DNA of 64,000 nt from Pontibacter ruber (GTDB lineage: Bacteria; Bacteroidota; Bacteroidia; Cytophagales; Hymenobacteraceae): the NCBI RefSeq assembly GCF_023630205.1, contig NZ_JALPRR010000001.1, positions 682,001-746,000 on the forward strand. Reading direction: 5' to 3'. Under the pieces are notes generated by a model, which was not told where the DNA came from, did no database searches, and saw nothing but the letters and a program-made list of their open reading frames with translations. The position numbers were made by a program, and so were the translations under genes. Below, in pieces: positions 17,129-26,402 of the stretch. The number at the start of each line of letters is the position of its first letter. Position 1 is the stretch's first letter.

Positions 17129-18832
17129 TTATTTCAGATAAGCTTCTCTTACGGCCTTAAACTCAGAGCCTGCTTTCCACTTAGGCCACGCGCCTGTTGC
17201 AGACAGTCGTTTGCCCACCTGAAAAAGCAGGGTCAGATCTTCCACAGCCCCTTCCATCACATACCCTTCATGCACCTCGTCGGAGGGTTTGTGGTAGTAG
17301 TTGGCGTAAAAGGCATCCAGCTGCTGCTTGCCATACTCCTTTCCTTTTTCCACATCATCAATGCCCGGCCCTATGAACAAAGCAGGTATACCAATTTTGG
17401 CAAAGTTGAAGTGGTCGGAACGATAGTATAAACCTGCTTCCGGGTTCGGCTCCGGTGCTACGTAGCGGCCCACTTTGCGGGCTTCTTCCGCCATGTAATC
17501 TTCCAGTTCCGACTGCCCCATACCAAAAAGCACAATGTCTTTGGTTCTGCCATAGGAGTTGAGCATGTCCATGTTGATGTTGGCTACTGTTTTCTCTTTC
17601 GGGAAGACCGGGTTCTCGGCATAATAAGCAGAGCCCCAAAGCCCCTGCTCTTCTGCCGTTACAGCCAGAAACACAATGCTTCGCTCCGGTGGTGTTGGTT
17701 GGTTTTTGAAGGCTTTTGCTATCTCCAGCAAGCCGGCAACACCACTGGCGTCATCCACGGCGCCGTTGTAAATGCTGTCTCCTGTGGCATCGGCCTTGCC
17801 ATAGCCGAGGTGGTCCCAGTGGGCGGTGTAGATGATGCTTTCATCAGGGGCCTTGAAGCCGGTGATCTTTGCTATGAAGTTATGCGACTTGTCATACTTC
17901 GTTTTCACCGTCATGGAGGTGCTGACCTTCATGTTGAGCGGCACCGGCTTGGATCCGGGCTTTGCCGCACTGGCAACCAGCGTCGCATAATCCTTGCCTG
18001 CAGCGGCTAACAACTTCTGCCCAACCTCGTTCGACAGCCAGCCTTCCATGGCGCACTTATAGGTTTCTTTTCCTCTTGAGTCTAGGTAAAGCTTGGAAGT
18101 GTTCCAGTTGTTCTGCACAACCTCAAAACCATACCCGGCCGGCTCGGTGCTGTGGATGATGAGACAGCCTCTTGCTCCCTGCCGGGCAGCCTCTTCAAAT
18201 TTATAAGTCCAGCGGCCGTAGTAGGTCATCGTCTTGCCTTTGAAGCCTGTACCCTCCGGCGCATAAAAGCCAGGATCGTTTACCAACACCACCACTACTT
18301 TATCTTTTACATTTAACCCGGCATAGTCATTCCAGTTATACTCCGGCGCCACAATGCCAAAGCCGGCAAATACCAGTTCGCTGGGCTCCAGCTTCACCGT
18401 TGGGTCAGTGCGCCGGGTCCAGATCACGTAGTCTTTGCGCCCTTCCAGTTTGAAGGTCTGCTTGCCTTTGATGGTCATGGTTGGGCTGGCAGTAGTTTTA
18501 ACATCTACCATAGGTACTTCCTGCAGAAAGCTGTTGCCGTTACCAGGCTCAAGCCCCAGTGCCTTGAACTCCCGCTCTAGGTAGGCCAGGGTTTTCTTCT
18601 CGCCACTGGTAAAAGGCTTACGGCCTTCCAACTCATCAGCAGAAACTTCTCTCAGGTACTTGCCAAAGCTTTCGGTGGTAAGCGTTGCAGGAGGAGTAGC
18701 CGGCGATGTAGGAGCAGCTACCGTTTCCGCAGTCGTTTCCGGAGCCTGTGTACTGCCGCCGGAAGACTGACACGCTGAAAACAAACCAGCCAGAAGCACG
18801 GCGGGCAGCAAAGATTTAATTCTCTTAATCAT
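17129..18832 (-). CDS. M28-family zinc metallopeptidase lipoprotein with PA insert
   Basis: A 567-residue exported aminopeptidase. The signal peptide ends with lipobox FSAC (Cys 21), then a Ser/Thr/Pro/Ala-rich linker. A protease-associated region (about 130-290) precedes the catalytic domain. Zinc-site motifs are YTAHWDHLGYG (His and Asp), VDDASGVAGLLEIA (bridging Asp), AVTAEEQGLWGS (catalytic Glu-Glu) and the late RSDHFNFAKIGIPALF (His). Such enzymes trim N-terminal residues from peptides in the periplasm or at the cell surface. With the S9 and M1 enzymes further on it fits peptide feeding. Confidence 0.93.
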   Translation of the reverse strand: MIKRIKSLLPAVLLAGLFSACQSSGGSTQAPETTAETVAAPTSPATPPATLTTESFGKYLREVSADELEGRKPFTSGEKKTLAYLEREFKALGLEPGNGNSFLQEVPMVDVKTTASPTMTIKGKQTFKLEGRKDYVIWTRRTDPTVKLEPSELVFAGFGIVAPEYNWNDYAGLNVKDKVVVVLVNDPGFYAPEGTGFKGKTMTYYGRWTYKFEEAARQGARGCLIIHSTEPAGYGFEVVQNNWNTSKLYLDSRGKETYKCAMEGWLSNEVGQKLLAAAGKDYATLVASAAKPGSKPVPLNMKVSTSMTVKTKYDKSHNFIAKITGFKAPDESIIYTAHWDHLGYGKADATGDSIYNGAVDDASGVAGLLEIAKAFKNQPTPPERSIVFLAVTAEEQGLWGSAYYAENPVFPKEKTVANINMDMLNSYGRTKDIVLFGMGQSELEDYMAEEARKVGRYVAPEPNPEAGLYYRSDHFNFAKIGIPALFIGPGIDDVEKGKEYGKQQLDAFYANYYHKPSDEVHEGYVMEGAVEDLTLLFQVGKRLSATGAWPKWKAGSEFKAVREAYLK

Positions 18833-18833
18833 A

Positions 18834-19103
18834 TTAAGTATAGATTATAGTTGAAAATGCAGCATCAAAAGCCGCTACGGGTATAGTAAAGTACAGAGCC
18901 AAGCATCCGAAACAAAGTAGCAATGCTAACACAACTACTACGAGCTTCTGGGAAACAAAGGCATTTGCCAGAGACAAACTGCAAAGTATAATCCGCCACC
19001 ACATTACTTCCCACAACACGTATACGCCAAACGCATAGATAACCTCCTGATACTGTGTTACAACATCATCTTGCACAACCTCTAAAAACCTAACACAAGT
19101 CAT
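18834..19103 (-). CDS. Possible small membrane protein
   Basis: An 89-codon frame ending one base before the M28 start codon. It has two hydrophobic segments (about 26-50 and 54-76). No family is recognised, and the first 30 residues look less protein-like. The start is doubtful: an ATG at codon 34 would leave only a short peptide. It could be a real small gene ahead of the peptidase, or chance. Confidence 0.3.
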   Translation of the reverse strand: MTCVRFLEVVQDDVVTQYQEVIYAFGVYVLWEVMWWRIILCSLSLANAFVSQKLVVVVLALLLCFGCLALYFTIPVAAFDAAFSTIIYT

Positions 19104-19184
19104 TTTCTAAGGTAAGCAAAGTCATACTTTTCAAGTATAAATCTGCATAATATTGTGATGTTCTTAAACCTAACACACAGCATT

Positions 19185-19748
19185 ATGAAAAAGATATTAC
19201 TAGCCGTTGCAGCCGGAGCTATGCTGGTGGCCTGCAACTCATCTGATCCGCAGACAACAGCCTCTGCTAATCAGGAAACAAGCACAGCCTCCGAGGAGCA
19301 AGCCTCCGCCGGACAGTCTGCCGTACAGGACGATGAATCGCAGAAGAACGTGGTACAGGTGGCAGCCTCCTCGCCCGATCACACTACATTGGTAACGGCA
19401 GTGAAAGCGGCTGGCCTGGTAGATGTGCTCACGAATGCGGGCCCCTTTACCGTGTTTGCACCAACCAATGCTGCTTTTGAAAAACTACCTGCCGGTACCG
19501 TAGAAGACTTGCTGGCACCGGAAAAAAGAAGCGACTTCAGAAGCATACTGCAGTACCATGTGTATGTGGGTGTGCTGAACACAGATAACATTGAAGACGG
19601 CCAAAGCCTGGGTCAGGTAAACGGCGGTCGTGTAACGATGGGCGTAAAAGATGGCAAGGTGACGGTAAACGGCGCCAACATTGTGGCCTCTATCCCAACG
19701 TCCAACGGCGTGATACACGTGATCGACCAGGTACTGCTGCCGCAGTAA
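19185..19748 (+). CDS. Fasciclin (FAS1) domain lipoprotein
   Basis: A 187-residue lipoprotein. I chose the ATG at 19185 (MKKILLAVAAG), which gives a normal signal peptide with lipobox LVAC. The frame's earlier ATG at 19155 adds 10 unlikely residues. After a Ser/Ala/Gln-rich linker of about 45 residues comes one FAS1 domain with the hallmarks FTVFAPTNAAFEKL and, at the end, NGVIHVIDQVLLP. FAS1 proteins act in adhesion or matrix binding. The role here is unknown. Confidence 0.9.
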   Translation: MKKILLAVAAGAMLVACNSSDPQTTASANQETSTASEEQASAGQSAVQDDESQKNVVQVAASSPDHTTLVTAVKAAGLVDVLTNAGPFTVFAPTNAAFEKLPAGTVEDLLAPEKRSDFRSILQYHVYVGVLNTDNIEDGQSLGQVNGGRVTMGVKDGKVTVNGANIVASIPTSNGVIHVIDQVLLPQ

Positions 19749-19849
19749 AGTATAAACAGGAGAAGGAGCTTTCAGCCAGCACCAGGATGCATACCGTTAT
19801 CAACTGAATGGTGCGCATGAAGCTATTCTATAGTTACCATGGCAGCCTG

Positions 19850-19881
19850 AACCCACCCCTACCCCTCCAAGGAGGGGAATT
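19850..19881. repeat. Dispersed intergenic repeat (CCCCTACCCCTCC type)
   Basis: CACCCCTACCCCTCCAAGGA with GGGGAATTGG following it. The arms CCCCTCC / GGAGGGG form a small palindrome. Related copies lie at 54787-54823 and 54873-54900. Confidence 0.6.
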
Positions 19882-19969
19882 GGCCTATAGAAGCTTATTA
19901 TCTGACACACGAATCAACCGCTTTTGTTGTCAGGATTGAAAGTATAAAGCAGCGTAAGTATAGCCGATA

Positions 19970-20015
19970 AAAACAAAAGGCACCTACAGCCCAAGCCGCA
20001 GGTGCCTTTTGTTTT
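19970..20015. terminator. Bidirectional terminator between the fasciclin gene and uvrB
   Basis: A 16-bp stem AAAACAAAAGGCACCT / AGGTGCCTTTTGTTTT with a 14-base loop lies between converging genes. Confidence 0.85.
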
Positions 20016-20043
20016 TATACTTCTTAGTTAACTCTCTAACTTC

Positions 20044-22071
20044 CTAGTCTCGTTTCGATTTGAGCAACTGGCGTAGTTCAGCCAGTTCATCCCGGTACTT
20101 GGCAGCCTGCAGGAAGTCGAGGTCTTTGGCAGCGGCCTCCATTTGCTTTTCGGTTTTCTTGATGAGCTTCTCCAGTTCGTCTTTCTTCATCGTCTGGATG
20201 ATAGGCTCGGCGGCAATCGAAACTTCCTCCGGACCGGCATACATCTTCACTTCACGCTTCTTCACGTCGGCTACAGATGTCTGCTCAAAGATCTCGTCCT
20301 TCGATTTGAGAACCGTACGTGGGGTAATGCCATGCTCCTCGTTGTAAGCCATCTGCGTAGCACGTCGGCGGTTCGTCTCGTCAATGGCGCGTTGCATGGA
20401 CCCCGTCATGCGGTCGGCGTACATGATTACTCTTCCACGCTCGTTACGGGCGGCACGTCCCATTGTCTGTATCAGGGAACGCTGGTCGCGCAGAAAACCT
20501 TCTTTATCGGCATCCAATATGGCAACCAAACTTACCTCCGGCAGGTCAAGTCCTTCGCGCAGCAGGTTTACACCTACCAGCACATCGATCTCACCTAAAC
20601 GCAGCTCCCGCAGGATCTCTACCCTATCCAGGGTCTTTACCTCGGAGTGCAGGTACTTCACCTTGATGTTGAGCCGGTCCATATACTTGGTAAGTTCTTC
20701 GGACATGCGTTTGGTAAGCGTTGTTACCAGCACCCGCTCGCCCCGTTTGATGCGCTCATCCACCTCATCCAGCAAGTCGTCTACCTGGTTGGCACTTGGG
20801 CGTACTTCGATCTCCGGATCAAGCAAGCCGGTCGGACGAATGATCTGTTCTACTACAACCCCTTCGGACTTCTGCATCTCGTAATCGCCGGGTGTAGCGC
20901 TGACAAACACAACCTGGTGCATCAGGCTCTCGAATTCATTAAACGTAAGCGGGCGGTTGTCCATGGCAGCCGGCAAACGGAAACCGTACTCTACAAGCGC
21001 TACCTTACGGGAGCGGTCGCCTCCCCACATGGCGCGTACCTGCGGCATGGTTACGTGGCTCTCGTCGATCACCATCAGGAAATCATCCGGGAAATAGTCA
21101 AGCAAACAGAACGGACGGGCACCCGGGGCACGGCGGTCGAAGTAACGGGAGTAGTTCTCGATACCGGAGCAGTAGCCCAGTTCACGGATCATCTCCAGGT
21201 CGAACTCAGTACGCTCTTTTATACGTTTTGCCTCCACGGGCCTGTCCTCTTTCAGGAAATACTCGTGCTGCGCTACCATGTCATACTGGATCTCATGTAT
21301 GGCCTGGTTCAGCGTGTCTTTGCCGGTAACGAAGAGGTTGGCCGGATACAGCGTAACAGCTGTTTCGTCCGACAGTTTTTTACCTGATTGCGGATCGATA
21401 CGGTGTATCTGCTCCAGTTCATCGCCGAAGAAGTATAAGCGGTAGGCAAAGTCGGCATAAGCCGGGAAAATATCCACCGTATCGCCTTTCACGCGAAACG
21501 TTCCACGTGTGAACTCGGCTTCGGTGCGACTATACAGGATCTGCACAAAGGTATAGAGCAGGTTGTTGCGGCTGTAGCGCTGGCCCGGTGCCAGGTGCAG
21601 TACGTTCTTACCAAACTCCTCGGGGTTACCAATACCATAGATACACGACACCGATGCCACCACGATCACATCGCGGCGGCCCGACAAAAGTGCCGATGTC
21701 GTGTGCAGACGCAGTTTCTCAATCTCTTCGTTGATTTGCAGGTCTTTTTCAATGAACACATCCGAAGAAGCAATGTATGCCTCCGGCTGATAGTAGTCGT
21801 AGTAGGAAATGAAGTATTCTACCGCGTTGTTCGGGAAGAACTGCTTGAACTCGCCGTACAGCTGGGCTGCCAGCGTTTTGTTATGGCACAGCACCAGGGT
21901 AGGTTTGCCCACATTTTTGATCACGTTGGCCATAGTAAAGGTCTTACCTGTACCTGTGGCTCCTAAAAGCACCTGCGCATGCTCGCCCCGCGTAATGCCA
22001 TCGGTGAGCTGTGCTATCGCTTTCGGCTGATCGCCGGTTGGTTGAAATTCTGAAGTTAGCTGAAAATCCAT
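20044..22071 (-). CDS. uvrB: Excinuclease ABC subunit B
   Basis: Central damage-verification helicase of nucleotide excision repair, working with UvrA and UvrC on DNA. The length of 675 residues is normal. Visible are the Walker A GATGTGKT, the beta-hairpin region YYDYYQPEAY, motif II DESHV, helicase motifs SATPGDYE and QTMGRAARN, and the C-terminal UVR domain (about 630-665) that contacts UvrC. The start is supported by the conserved MDFQLTSEFQPTGDQPKAI. It is a single gene, convergent with the fasciclin gene. Confidence 0.98.
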   Translation of the reverse strand: MDFQLTSEFQPTGDQPKAIAQLTDGITRGEHAQVLLGATGTGKTFTMANVIKNVGKPTLVLCHNKTLAAQLYGEFKQFFPNNAVEYFISYYDYYQPEAYIASSDVFIEKDLQINEEIEKLRLHTTSALLSGRRDVIVVASVSCIYGIGNPEEFGKNVLHLAPGQRYSRNNLLYTFVQILYSRTEAEFTRGTFRVKGDTVDIFPAYADFAYRLYFFGDELEQIHRIDPQSGKKLSDETAVTLYPANLFVTGKDTLNQAIHEIQYDMVAQHEYFLKEDRPVEAKRIKERTEFDLEMIRELGYCSGIENYSRYFDRRAPGARPFCLLDYFPDDFLMVIDESHVTMPQVRAMWGGDRSRKVALVEYGFRLPAAMDNRPLTFNEFESLMHQVVFVSATPGDYEMQKSEGVVVEQIIRPTGLLDPEIEVRPSANQVDDLLDEVDERIKRGERVLVTTLTKRMSEELTKYMDRLNIKVKYLHSEVKTLDRVEILRELRLGEIDVLVGVNLLREGLDLPEVSLVAILDADKEGFLRDQRSLIQTMGRAARNERGRVIMYADRMTGSMQRAIDETNRRRATQMAYNEEHGITPRTVLKSKDEIFEQTSVADVKKREVKMYAGPEEVSIAAEPIIQTMKKDELEKLIKKTEKQMEAAAKDLDFLQAAKYRDELAELRQLLKSKRD

Positions 22072-22176
22072 TCGTTGATTTTACGAGAAGTAAAGATATA
22101 CTATAACACCGAAAAGCAGCCGTAAGTTTAGCTTTTGCAGATTTAAAGCAGCGACAGGGCAAACAGCCAGAAAAGG

Positions 22177-22207
22177 AAAAAGCCTGCCGAAGAACAGCAG
22201 GCTTTTA
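22177..22207 (-). terminator. Terminator of the lipoprotein gene at 22287
   Basis: AAAAGCCTGC / GCAGGCTTTT with a 10-base loop, followed on the minus strand by a T-rich run. Confidence 0.75.
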
Positions 22208-22286
22208 GCAATTAATCACTTTCCTAATTTAAAAACAACATTAACTAATCTATTAATCAATCACCTAATCATACTTTAAACTATAC

Positions 22287-22658
22287 TTACCGGTCGCCGC
22301 TGCTGCAGATGCGTTTTATACTTGCCGCTGGGTACATCATGTAAACAGCTGTGCAGACAGGGCCTTGCCCATTGTTCTCCTCCAGCGCCACGTTTATCTT
22401 TAGACCCGGCTTGCGGTAAGCCTCAGGCAGGTTGTTGACCGTAACGTAGGTATCCGTGGCATAGCAACCACCGGGCAAAATACCGGCTCTGATCTCCTCC
22501 GTATTGGGAATGCTTAGCAGGTACCAGCTACCGCCACAATCAGGACCCACTACCTCTGCCTGCACACAAGCGGGCTCCGGATCGTTGTCCCTGCAGCAGC
22601 TCGCGATCAGCAGCGACAGACAGAGGTAAAGCAACGCAATGCAAAAGGTATTCTTCAT
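22287..22658 (-). CDS. Hypothetical Cys-rich lipoprotein
   Basis: A 123-residue lipoprotein with signal peptide and lipobox IASC (Cys at 21 or the adjacent 22). The mature part has six further Cys residues spread over about 90 residues (for example VGPDCGGSWYLL and LPGGCYATDTYV), which may form disulfides. No family is recognised. It lies about 130 bases after the lipoprotein gene at 22788 on the same strand, at the end of the sigma-factor cluster. Confidence 0.7.
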   Translation of the reverse strand: MKNTFCIALLYLCLSLLIASCCRDNDPEPACVQAEVVGPDCGGSWYLLSIPNTEEIRAGILPGGCYATDTYVTVNNLPEAYRKPGLKINVALEENNGQGPVCTAVYMMYPAASIKRICSSGDR

Positions 22659-22787
22659 GGTTTTATTTTGTACTAGTGGCGCGTGTCGACTAACAAGGAC
22701 CGGTGCAAACTACCCGGAGTACTGCCGGGTTCTTAAGGAATAGGTAGTAGTGCAGTAAGATGGCTGCACCGGCCCTATGTCAGTCTT

Positions 22788-23288
22788 TTATCTGTATAAA
22801 TGGTAAGTATCCTTAAACACTGCGTATGGATCGGTGCCGGTAAAGGCATTTTCCAGCACCAGCTTTTTACCATCCAGCTCTTTTATCATAAATCTGCCCG
22901 ACCACTCGCTGTTGCTCAGCACAAAGCCGCCTGCCAGGGTATAATCTATTCTGAAGGCGTCTTTGCAAAGTTTGTTCTGCGTATCGGTGCGCACCAGAAA
23001 AGCGCTGTCGGCCCTGAATTCAAAGTAATCCTGTGCAGTGCCGGTATAGTTGCTGGCGTTGCAGTTATTGCTCCGGCAAAGCTGGTACTCTATTTTGCTG
23101 ATCGACCACTTGCCCAGTACGACCCCACGAGTATCCTCCAGCTTGAGCTCCGGGCTTACATCTTCTTCTTTTGCGCATCCGGAGAGCAACACCGACAGAA
23201 AGAGTAAAGCCAGTAATACATACCATCCGGAAAGATTAGCCCGTAAAAAAATAACAAGGGCGATCAGAGAATTGTATGCGGGTTTCAT
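22788..23288 (-). CDS. Lipocalin-like lipoprotein
   Basis: A 166-residue protein with a long N-terminal region (37 residues) before lipobox LLSGC. The mature part starts acidic (KEEDVSPEL) and shows the pattern of Bacteroidota lipocalin-like domains: LGKWSISKIEYQ at about 61, FEFRADSAFLV, and late DGKKLVLENAF. Four Cys could pair. It lies 93 bases downstream of the anti-sigma/barrel fusion and may share its transcript. No ligand can be named. Confidence 0.7.
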   Translation of the reverse strand: MKPAYNSLIALVIFLRANLSGWYVLLALLFLSVLLSGCAKEEDVSPELKLEDTRGVVLGKWSISKIEYQLCRSNNCNASNYTGTAQDYFEFRADSAFLVRTDTQNKLCKDAFRIDYTLAGGFVLSNSEWSGRFMIKELDGKKLVLENAFTGTDPYAVFKDTYHLYR

Positions 23289-23381
23289 AAGTGTAGTTCA
23301 GGGCAAAACAGTTGGCTCCATTTACATACTCATGATTCCGGTATGGCCCGGATGGTTGCATGCGTGATCTGAAAAAAGGAA

Positions 23382-25028
23382 TTATTTTTTAGCGCCGCCC
23401 AGGTTGTAGTTTACCCCCATGCTCAGGCCGATGTTGTACGGTTTGCCCTGCGGAGCCATGGCTTTATCCGGATCGGCCAGCAGGGTACTCAGGTAGCTGC
23501 GCACCTCCGGTCCCAGGGCAACAGTTACCGTTTCCGACAGGCGTTTGCCCAAGCCCATTGCCACGTTACCAGACAGCTGTACCTTACGGAAAGGAGAATC
23601 GTCTCCCGGGTCATAGTTCACGGTCTGCACCTGATCATCGGTGGCCTCTACCCTGCTTTCTACCAGAAAGTTGGCAGCCATACCGCCTGCTGCATACCAG
23701 TACCAATTTTTGGCAATGTTGCCTTCGTACTGCAGGGCTACCGGCACCGACACATGGCGGTACTTGTAGTTTACATTAAAGGCATCCGTCTGGGCCACAC
23801 TAATAGAATCGGTAGTGAAGCTGTTGTTGAGCGATGGCAGAAAGATGGTAGACGGATTAAGCTCGTAACGCTCGTTGGTGCGTGGCTTAAACCAGAACTG
23901 CCGTACGATGTAACTGGTTTTGGTACGCGCTGCATTCTGGCTATATCCGAGACCGGTAAGCAGCTTAAGTTTCTTACCCAGTTTAAAACCAGCCTTCACC
24001 TCCATGGTATAAGAGAAAGCCGGGTCGGTATTATTCTCGTACTCGTCGCGGGCGGCCTCCATATTCTGTGTTGTTTGCGTAGAAACGGTAGGGCCATCGG
24101 CAGTAAAGCTGGATCTGCTCACGGCACTCATCATCTGATCCGGAATGCCAATGTTTTGATCGAAGTAAGAGGGCGTGTAGGCCATGCTCATGCTCCAGCG
24201 GTTGTCGCGGGTCTGCTCGTTTTCCTGTTGCTTTTTGCCGTTGCTGCTGTTCAGGGAGGTTTGCAGGGCCTCTGTCTGTTTCTGCTGTCTTAGATTCTCC
24301 AAGGCTGAAGACGCAAAACTGAACTGCTTGTTGAACTCGGTGATCGTTTTTGGCAAGTTTGTATTATTTCTTTCGCGCTGTTGCATTGCTGCGCGCACCA
24401 CTTCACTCACCGGCTTTTCTGATTGCGCCGGCGCAGTTGCCAGCACAGTGGTCTCAGGTATAAAATTTATTTCCTCAGGCTTGGTTGCTGCCGGCGCTGC
24501 AGTTATGCCGTCTCTTCCGGAAGTATACTTTGTTGGGTTATAGGCAAGTTCATGCTTAGCTGCGCGGGTTGCTCCGTACGCTGCTACTGTTTCTGCCTGT
24601 TCAGGCTGGTAAGCCAACGCAGGCAAATCCACAGCCGCTTCTTCTGCATTGGCTATACTTTCAGATGGTATTTCTATTCCCGCTACAGGGGCTTCATTTA
24701 CCTGCGGTGTTCCTTGCCCCTGGGCCTTACGTTCATACTTGGCACCGGCTAAACCCGGCTGTCCGCCAGCAATGTTGCCAGGCTGTTGTGTGCCCCTGTT
24801 GTAGTTGTATAGCAGCAGCGAGCCCGCCAGCATAAACAGCGCAAAGCAGGCTGCAGCCAACTGGCGGTAAAACAACGCTCGTTTTTTATACTGTTTATTC
24901 TCCTGCACCGTCAGGTCGTGGTCGATGCGGGCCCAGAGGTCCGGAGCAGGGGAAGCCTCAGCATCGTGCATGCGGAGGAAGAACTCTTCTTCCATCTTAT
25001 CGCGCTTATGGTTATTTGCTGATGACAT
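23382..25028 (-). CDS. Anti-sigma-like N-terminus fused to an outer-membrane beta-barrel
   Basis: A 548-residue protein starting inside the last 17 bases of the ECF sigma gene (ATG 25026-25028, MSSANNHKRD). The first 50 residues are soluble and charged with a DLWARIDHDL motif as in anti-sigma proteins. One inner-membrane helix follows (about 55-76). Residues about 80-285 form a Gln/Ala/Glu-rich linker. The rest is a porin-like barrel (AYTPSYFDQNIGI, VKAGFKLGKKLKLLTGLGYS, LGPEVRSYLS, MGVNYNLGG). Read literally, one chain would link cytoplasm, inner membrane, periplasm and outer membrane. I infer that it controls the sigma factor according to envelope state. Ligand and mechanism are unknown. 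Confidence 0.85.
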   Translation of the reverse strand: MSSANNHKRDKMEEEFFLRMHDAEASPAPDLWARIDHDLTVQENKQYKKRALFYRQLAAACFALFMLAGSLLLYNYNRGTQQPGNIAGGQPGLAGAKYERKAQGQGTPQVNEAPVAGIEIPSESIANAEEAAVDLPALAYQPEQAETVAAYGATRAAKHELAYNPTKYTSGRDGITAAPAATKPEEINFIPETTVLATAPAQSEKPVSEVVRAAMQQRERNNTNLPKTITEFNKQFSFASSALENLRQQKQTEALQTSLNSSNGKKQQENEQTRDNRWSMSMAYTPSYFDQNIGIPDQMMSAVSRSSFTADGPTVSTQTTQNMEAARDEYENNTDPAFSYTMEVKAGFKLGKKLKLLTGLGYSQNAARTKTSYIVRQFWFKPRTNERYELNPSTIFLPSLNNSFTTDSISVAQTDAFNVNYKYRHVSVPVALQYEGNIAKNWYWYAAGGMAANFLVESRVEATDDQVQTVNYDPGDDSPFRKVQLSGNVAMGLGKRLSETVTVALGPEVRSYLSTLLADPDKAMAPQGKPYNIGLSMGVNYNLGGAKK

Positions 25029-25590
25029 GCTCTTTATAGGTTTTTTCCTGACGCTCGAGCATACCTTGCAGTATGGCCCGGGCACGGGAATATTGAGATT
25101 TAGAGGTACCCTCAGAGATACCTAACATTTCGCCAATTTCTTTGTGATTATATCCTTCGATGGCGTACAGGTTAAACACCATCCGGTAACGTGGGGCAAG
25201 GCTCTGGATCATACCCAGCAGCTCGTCGAGGCTGTAGCCCGTCAGGCTGAAATCGTCTGAAGAGATACTGGCAGCCTCTTCGGTTTCATGTGAAACGGTC
25301 AGCAGCGACTTCTGACGAAGCTGTTTCAGCGCTGTATTGATCATGATCCGTCTGATCCAGAACTCCAGCGGGCAGTCTTTTTTAAAATTCTGAATGTTTG
25401 CAAACACCTTCACAAAACCATCCTGCATCATGTCTTCTGCCTCAAAGCTGGTTGGCGCATAACGCAGGCACACCATCATCATCTTTTTAGCATAGAGGTC
25501 ATAGAGGAGGCGCTGCATTTCCCGCTTCCCGGCAATGCATCCTTCTATGAGTTTTTCCTCTTCTGTTTTTGACTTTGTAAAAAGCTTCAA
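25012..25590 (-). CDS. ECF-family RNA polymerase sigma factor
   Basis: A 192-residue sigma-70 factor of the extracytoplasmic-function group. Region 2 includes AEDMMQDGFVKVFANIQNF (about 51-69) and the DNA-melting stretch FWIRRIMINTALKQLR. Region 4 has the helix-turn-helix YNHKEIGEMLGISEGTSKSQ (about 152-171). The overlap of its end with the anti-sigma/barrel gene implies translational coupling. No promoter of its own could be recognised, so autoregulation is plausible but unseen. Confidence 0.95.
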   Translation of the reverse strand: MKLFTKSKTEEEKLIEGCIAGKREMQRLLYDLYAKKMMMVCLRYAPTSFEAEDMMQDGFVKVFANIQNFKKDCPLEFWIRRIMINTALKQLRQKSLLTVSHETEEAASISSDDFSLTGYSLDELLGMIQSLAPRYRMVFNLYAIEGYNHKEIGEMLGISEGTSKSQYSRARAILQGMLERQEKTYKEHVISK

Positions 25591-25904
25591 ATGCTGCTTC
25601 CGTTAAGCTTCGTACCCCTATGATTCCTGTTGCCGCCTGATGGTTGCAAGGGCAGAGAAATATTTTGGAATATTTTATCTCACCTTCCGGCTCAAACGAC
25701 ACGCTATAAAGAAATAAAGTATAAATATAGTTAAATACTGTTATTGTATTACTTTATTCCGTTTTCGGGAGATACATAATTCTGGTGAAGCCTGATTGAA
25801 AGACAGCAGAATGCCTGTGCAGGAAAGCCAGCGGTTCTTTTAAAAACAGAAAGCCTCCCTGGGCAGGAGGCTTTCTGTTTTATACTTATATAGTTGTTTA
25901 TACT
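25591..25904. other. Intergenic region upstream of the ECF sigma gene
   Basis: It holds no gene. Apart from the terminator at 25843-25881 it is AT-rich DNA (about 25650-25760), likely to contain the sigma-gene promoter, which I could not define. Confidence 0.5.
25843..25881 (-). terminator. Terminator of the YkvA-like gene
   Basis: A 16-bp perfect stem AAAACAGAAAGCCTCC / GGAGGCTTTCTGTTTT with a 7-base loop. Confidence 0.85.
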
Positions 25905-26306
25905 TTAGAGCATGCTCATGTAAAGCAGCTTGTAGAGGAACACCGCTACAAACGTAGCTGCCAGTACCCAAACGTAGCCAACTATCCGGTAAGCCGCTGC
26001 CGTAGCTTCGCAATGGCTGCACAGCTCCTGATAAGCCTGCAGGCGCGCCTGACCCAGCACGTTTTTAGATACCAGCTGGTATGCCAGGTGCACACCCAGC
26101 GCCACCACTACCACGTCATCTATAAAACCGAACACGGCTTTCAGGTCGGGTATCAGGTCGATGGGGCTGATGGCATAGCCAAGCACAAACGCAAGCAACA
26201 AGCCCACGTACCACTTCACCCGGCTGTCGCGGGTGGCGAGGTATAGCGCGTAAATCTCTGTGTTGATTTCCTGTGTCTTGTGGCGAAGGGTGGTTAGCTG
26301 TGTCAT
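25905..26306 (-). CDS. YkvA/DUF1232 membrane protein
   Basis: A 133-residue inner-membrane protein. The DUF1232 signature is clear: VKWYVGLLLAFVLGYAISPIDLIPD followed by FIDDVVVVALGV, with a further helix near the C-terminus (YVWVLAATFVAVFLY). The family's molecular role is not settled. It lies 96 bases after aroE on the same strand and is closed by a strong terminator, so it may be the last gene of the aroE unit. Confidence 0.88.
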   Translation of the reverse strand: MTQLTTLRHKTQEINTEIYALYLATRDSRVKWYVGLLLAFVLGYAISPIDLIPDLKAVFGFIDDVVVVALGVHLAYQLVSKNVLGQARLQAYQELCSHCEATAAAYRIVGYVWVLAATFVAVFLYKLLYMSML

Positions 26307-26402
26307 AGGCTGCTTGTCTATCTCAGCCTTTTACGGGGCGACAGCAGCAGAATGTTACAACATAACACAGGTTGTTTGCAATACAGATTGATTCTTAACG
26401 TT

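Noticed and set aside
20647-21387. A 246-codon open frame antisense to uvrB
   Set aside because: Shadow of uvrB. No start signal, no family match, and composition typical of antisense translation.
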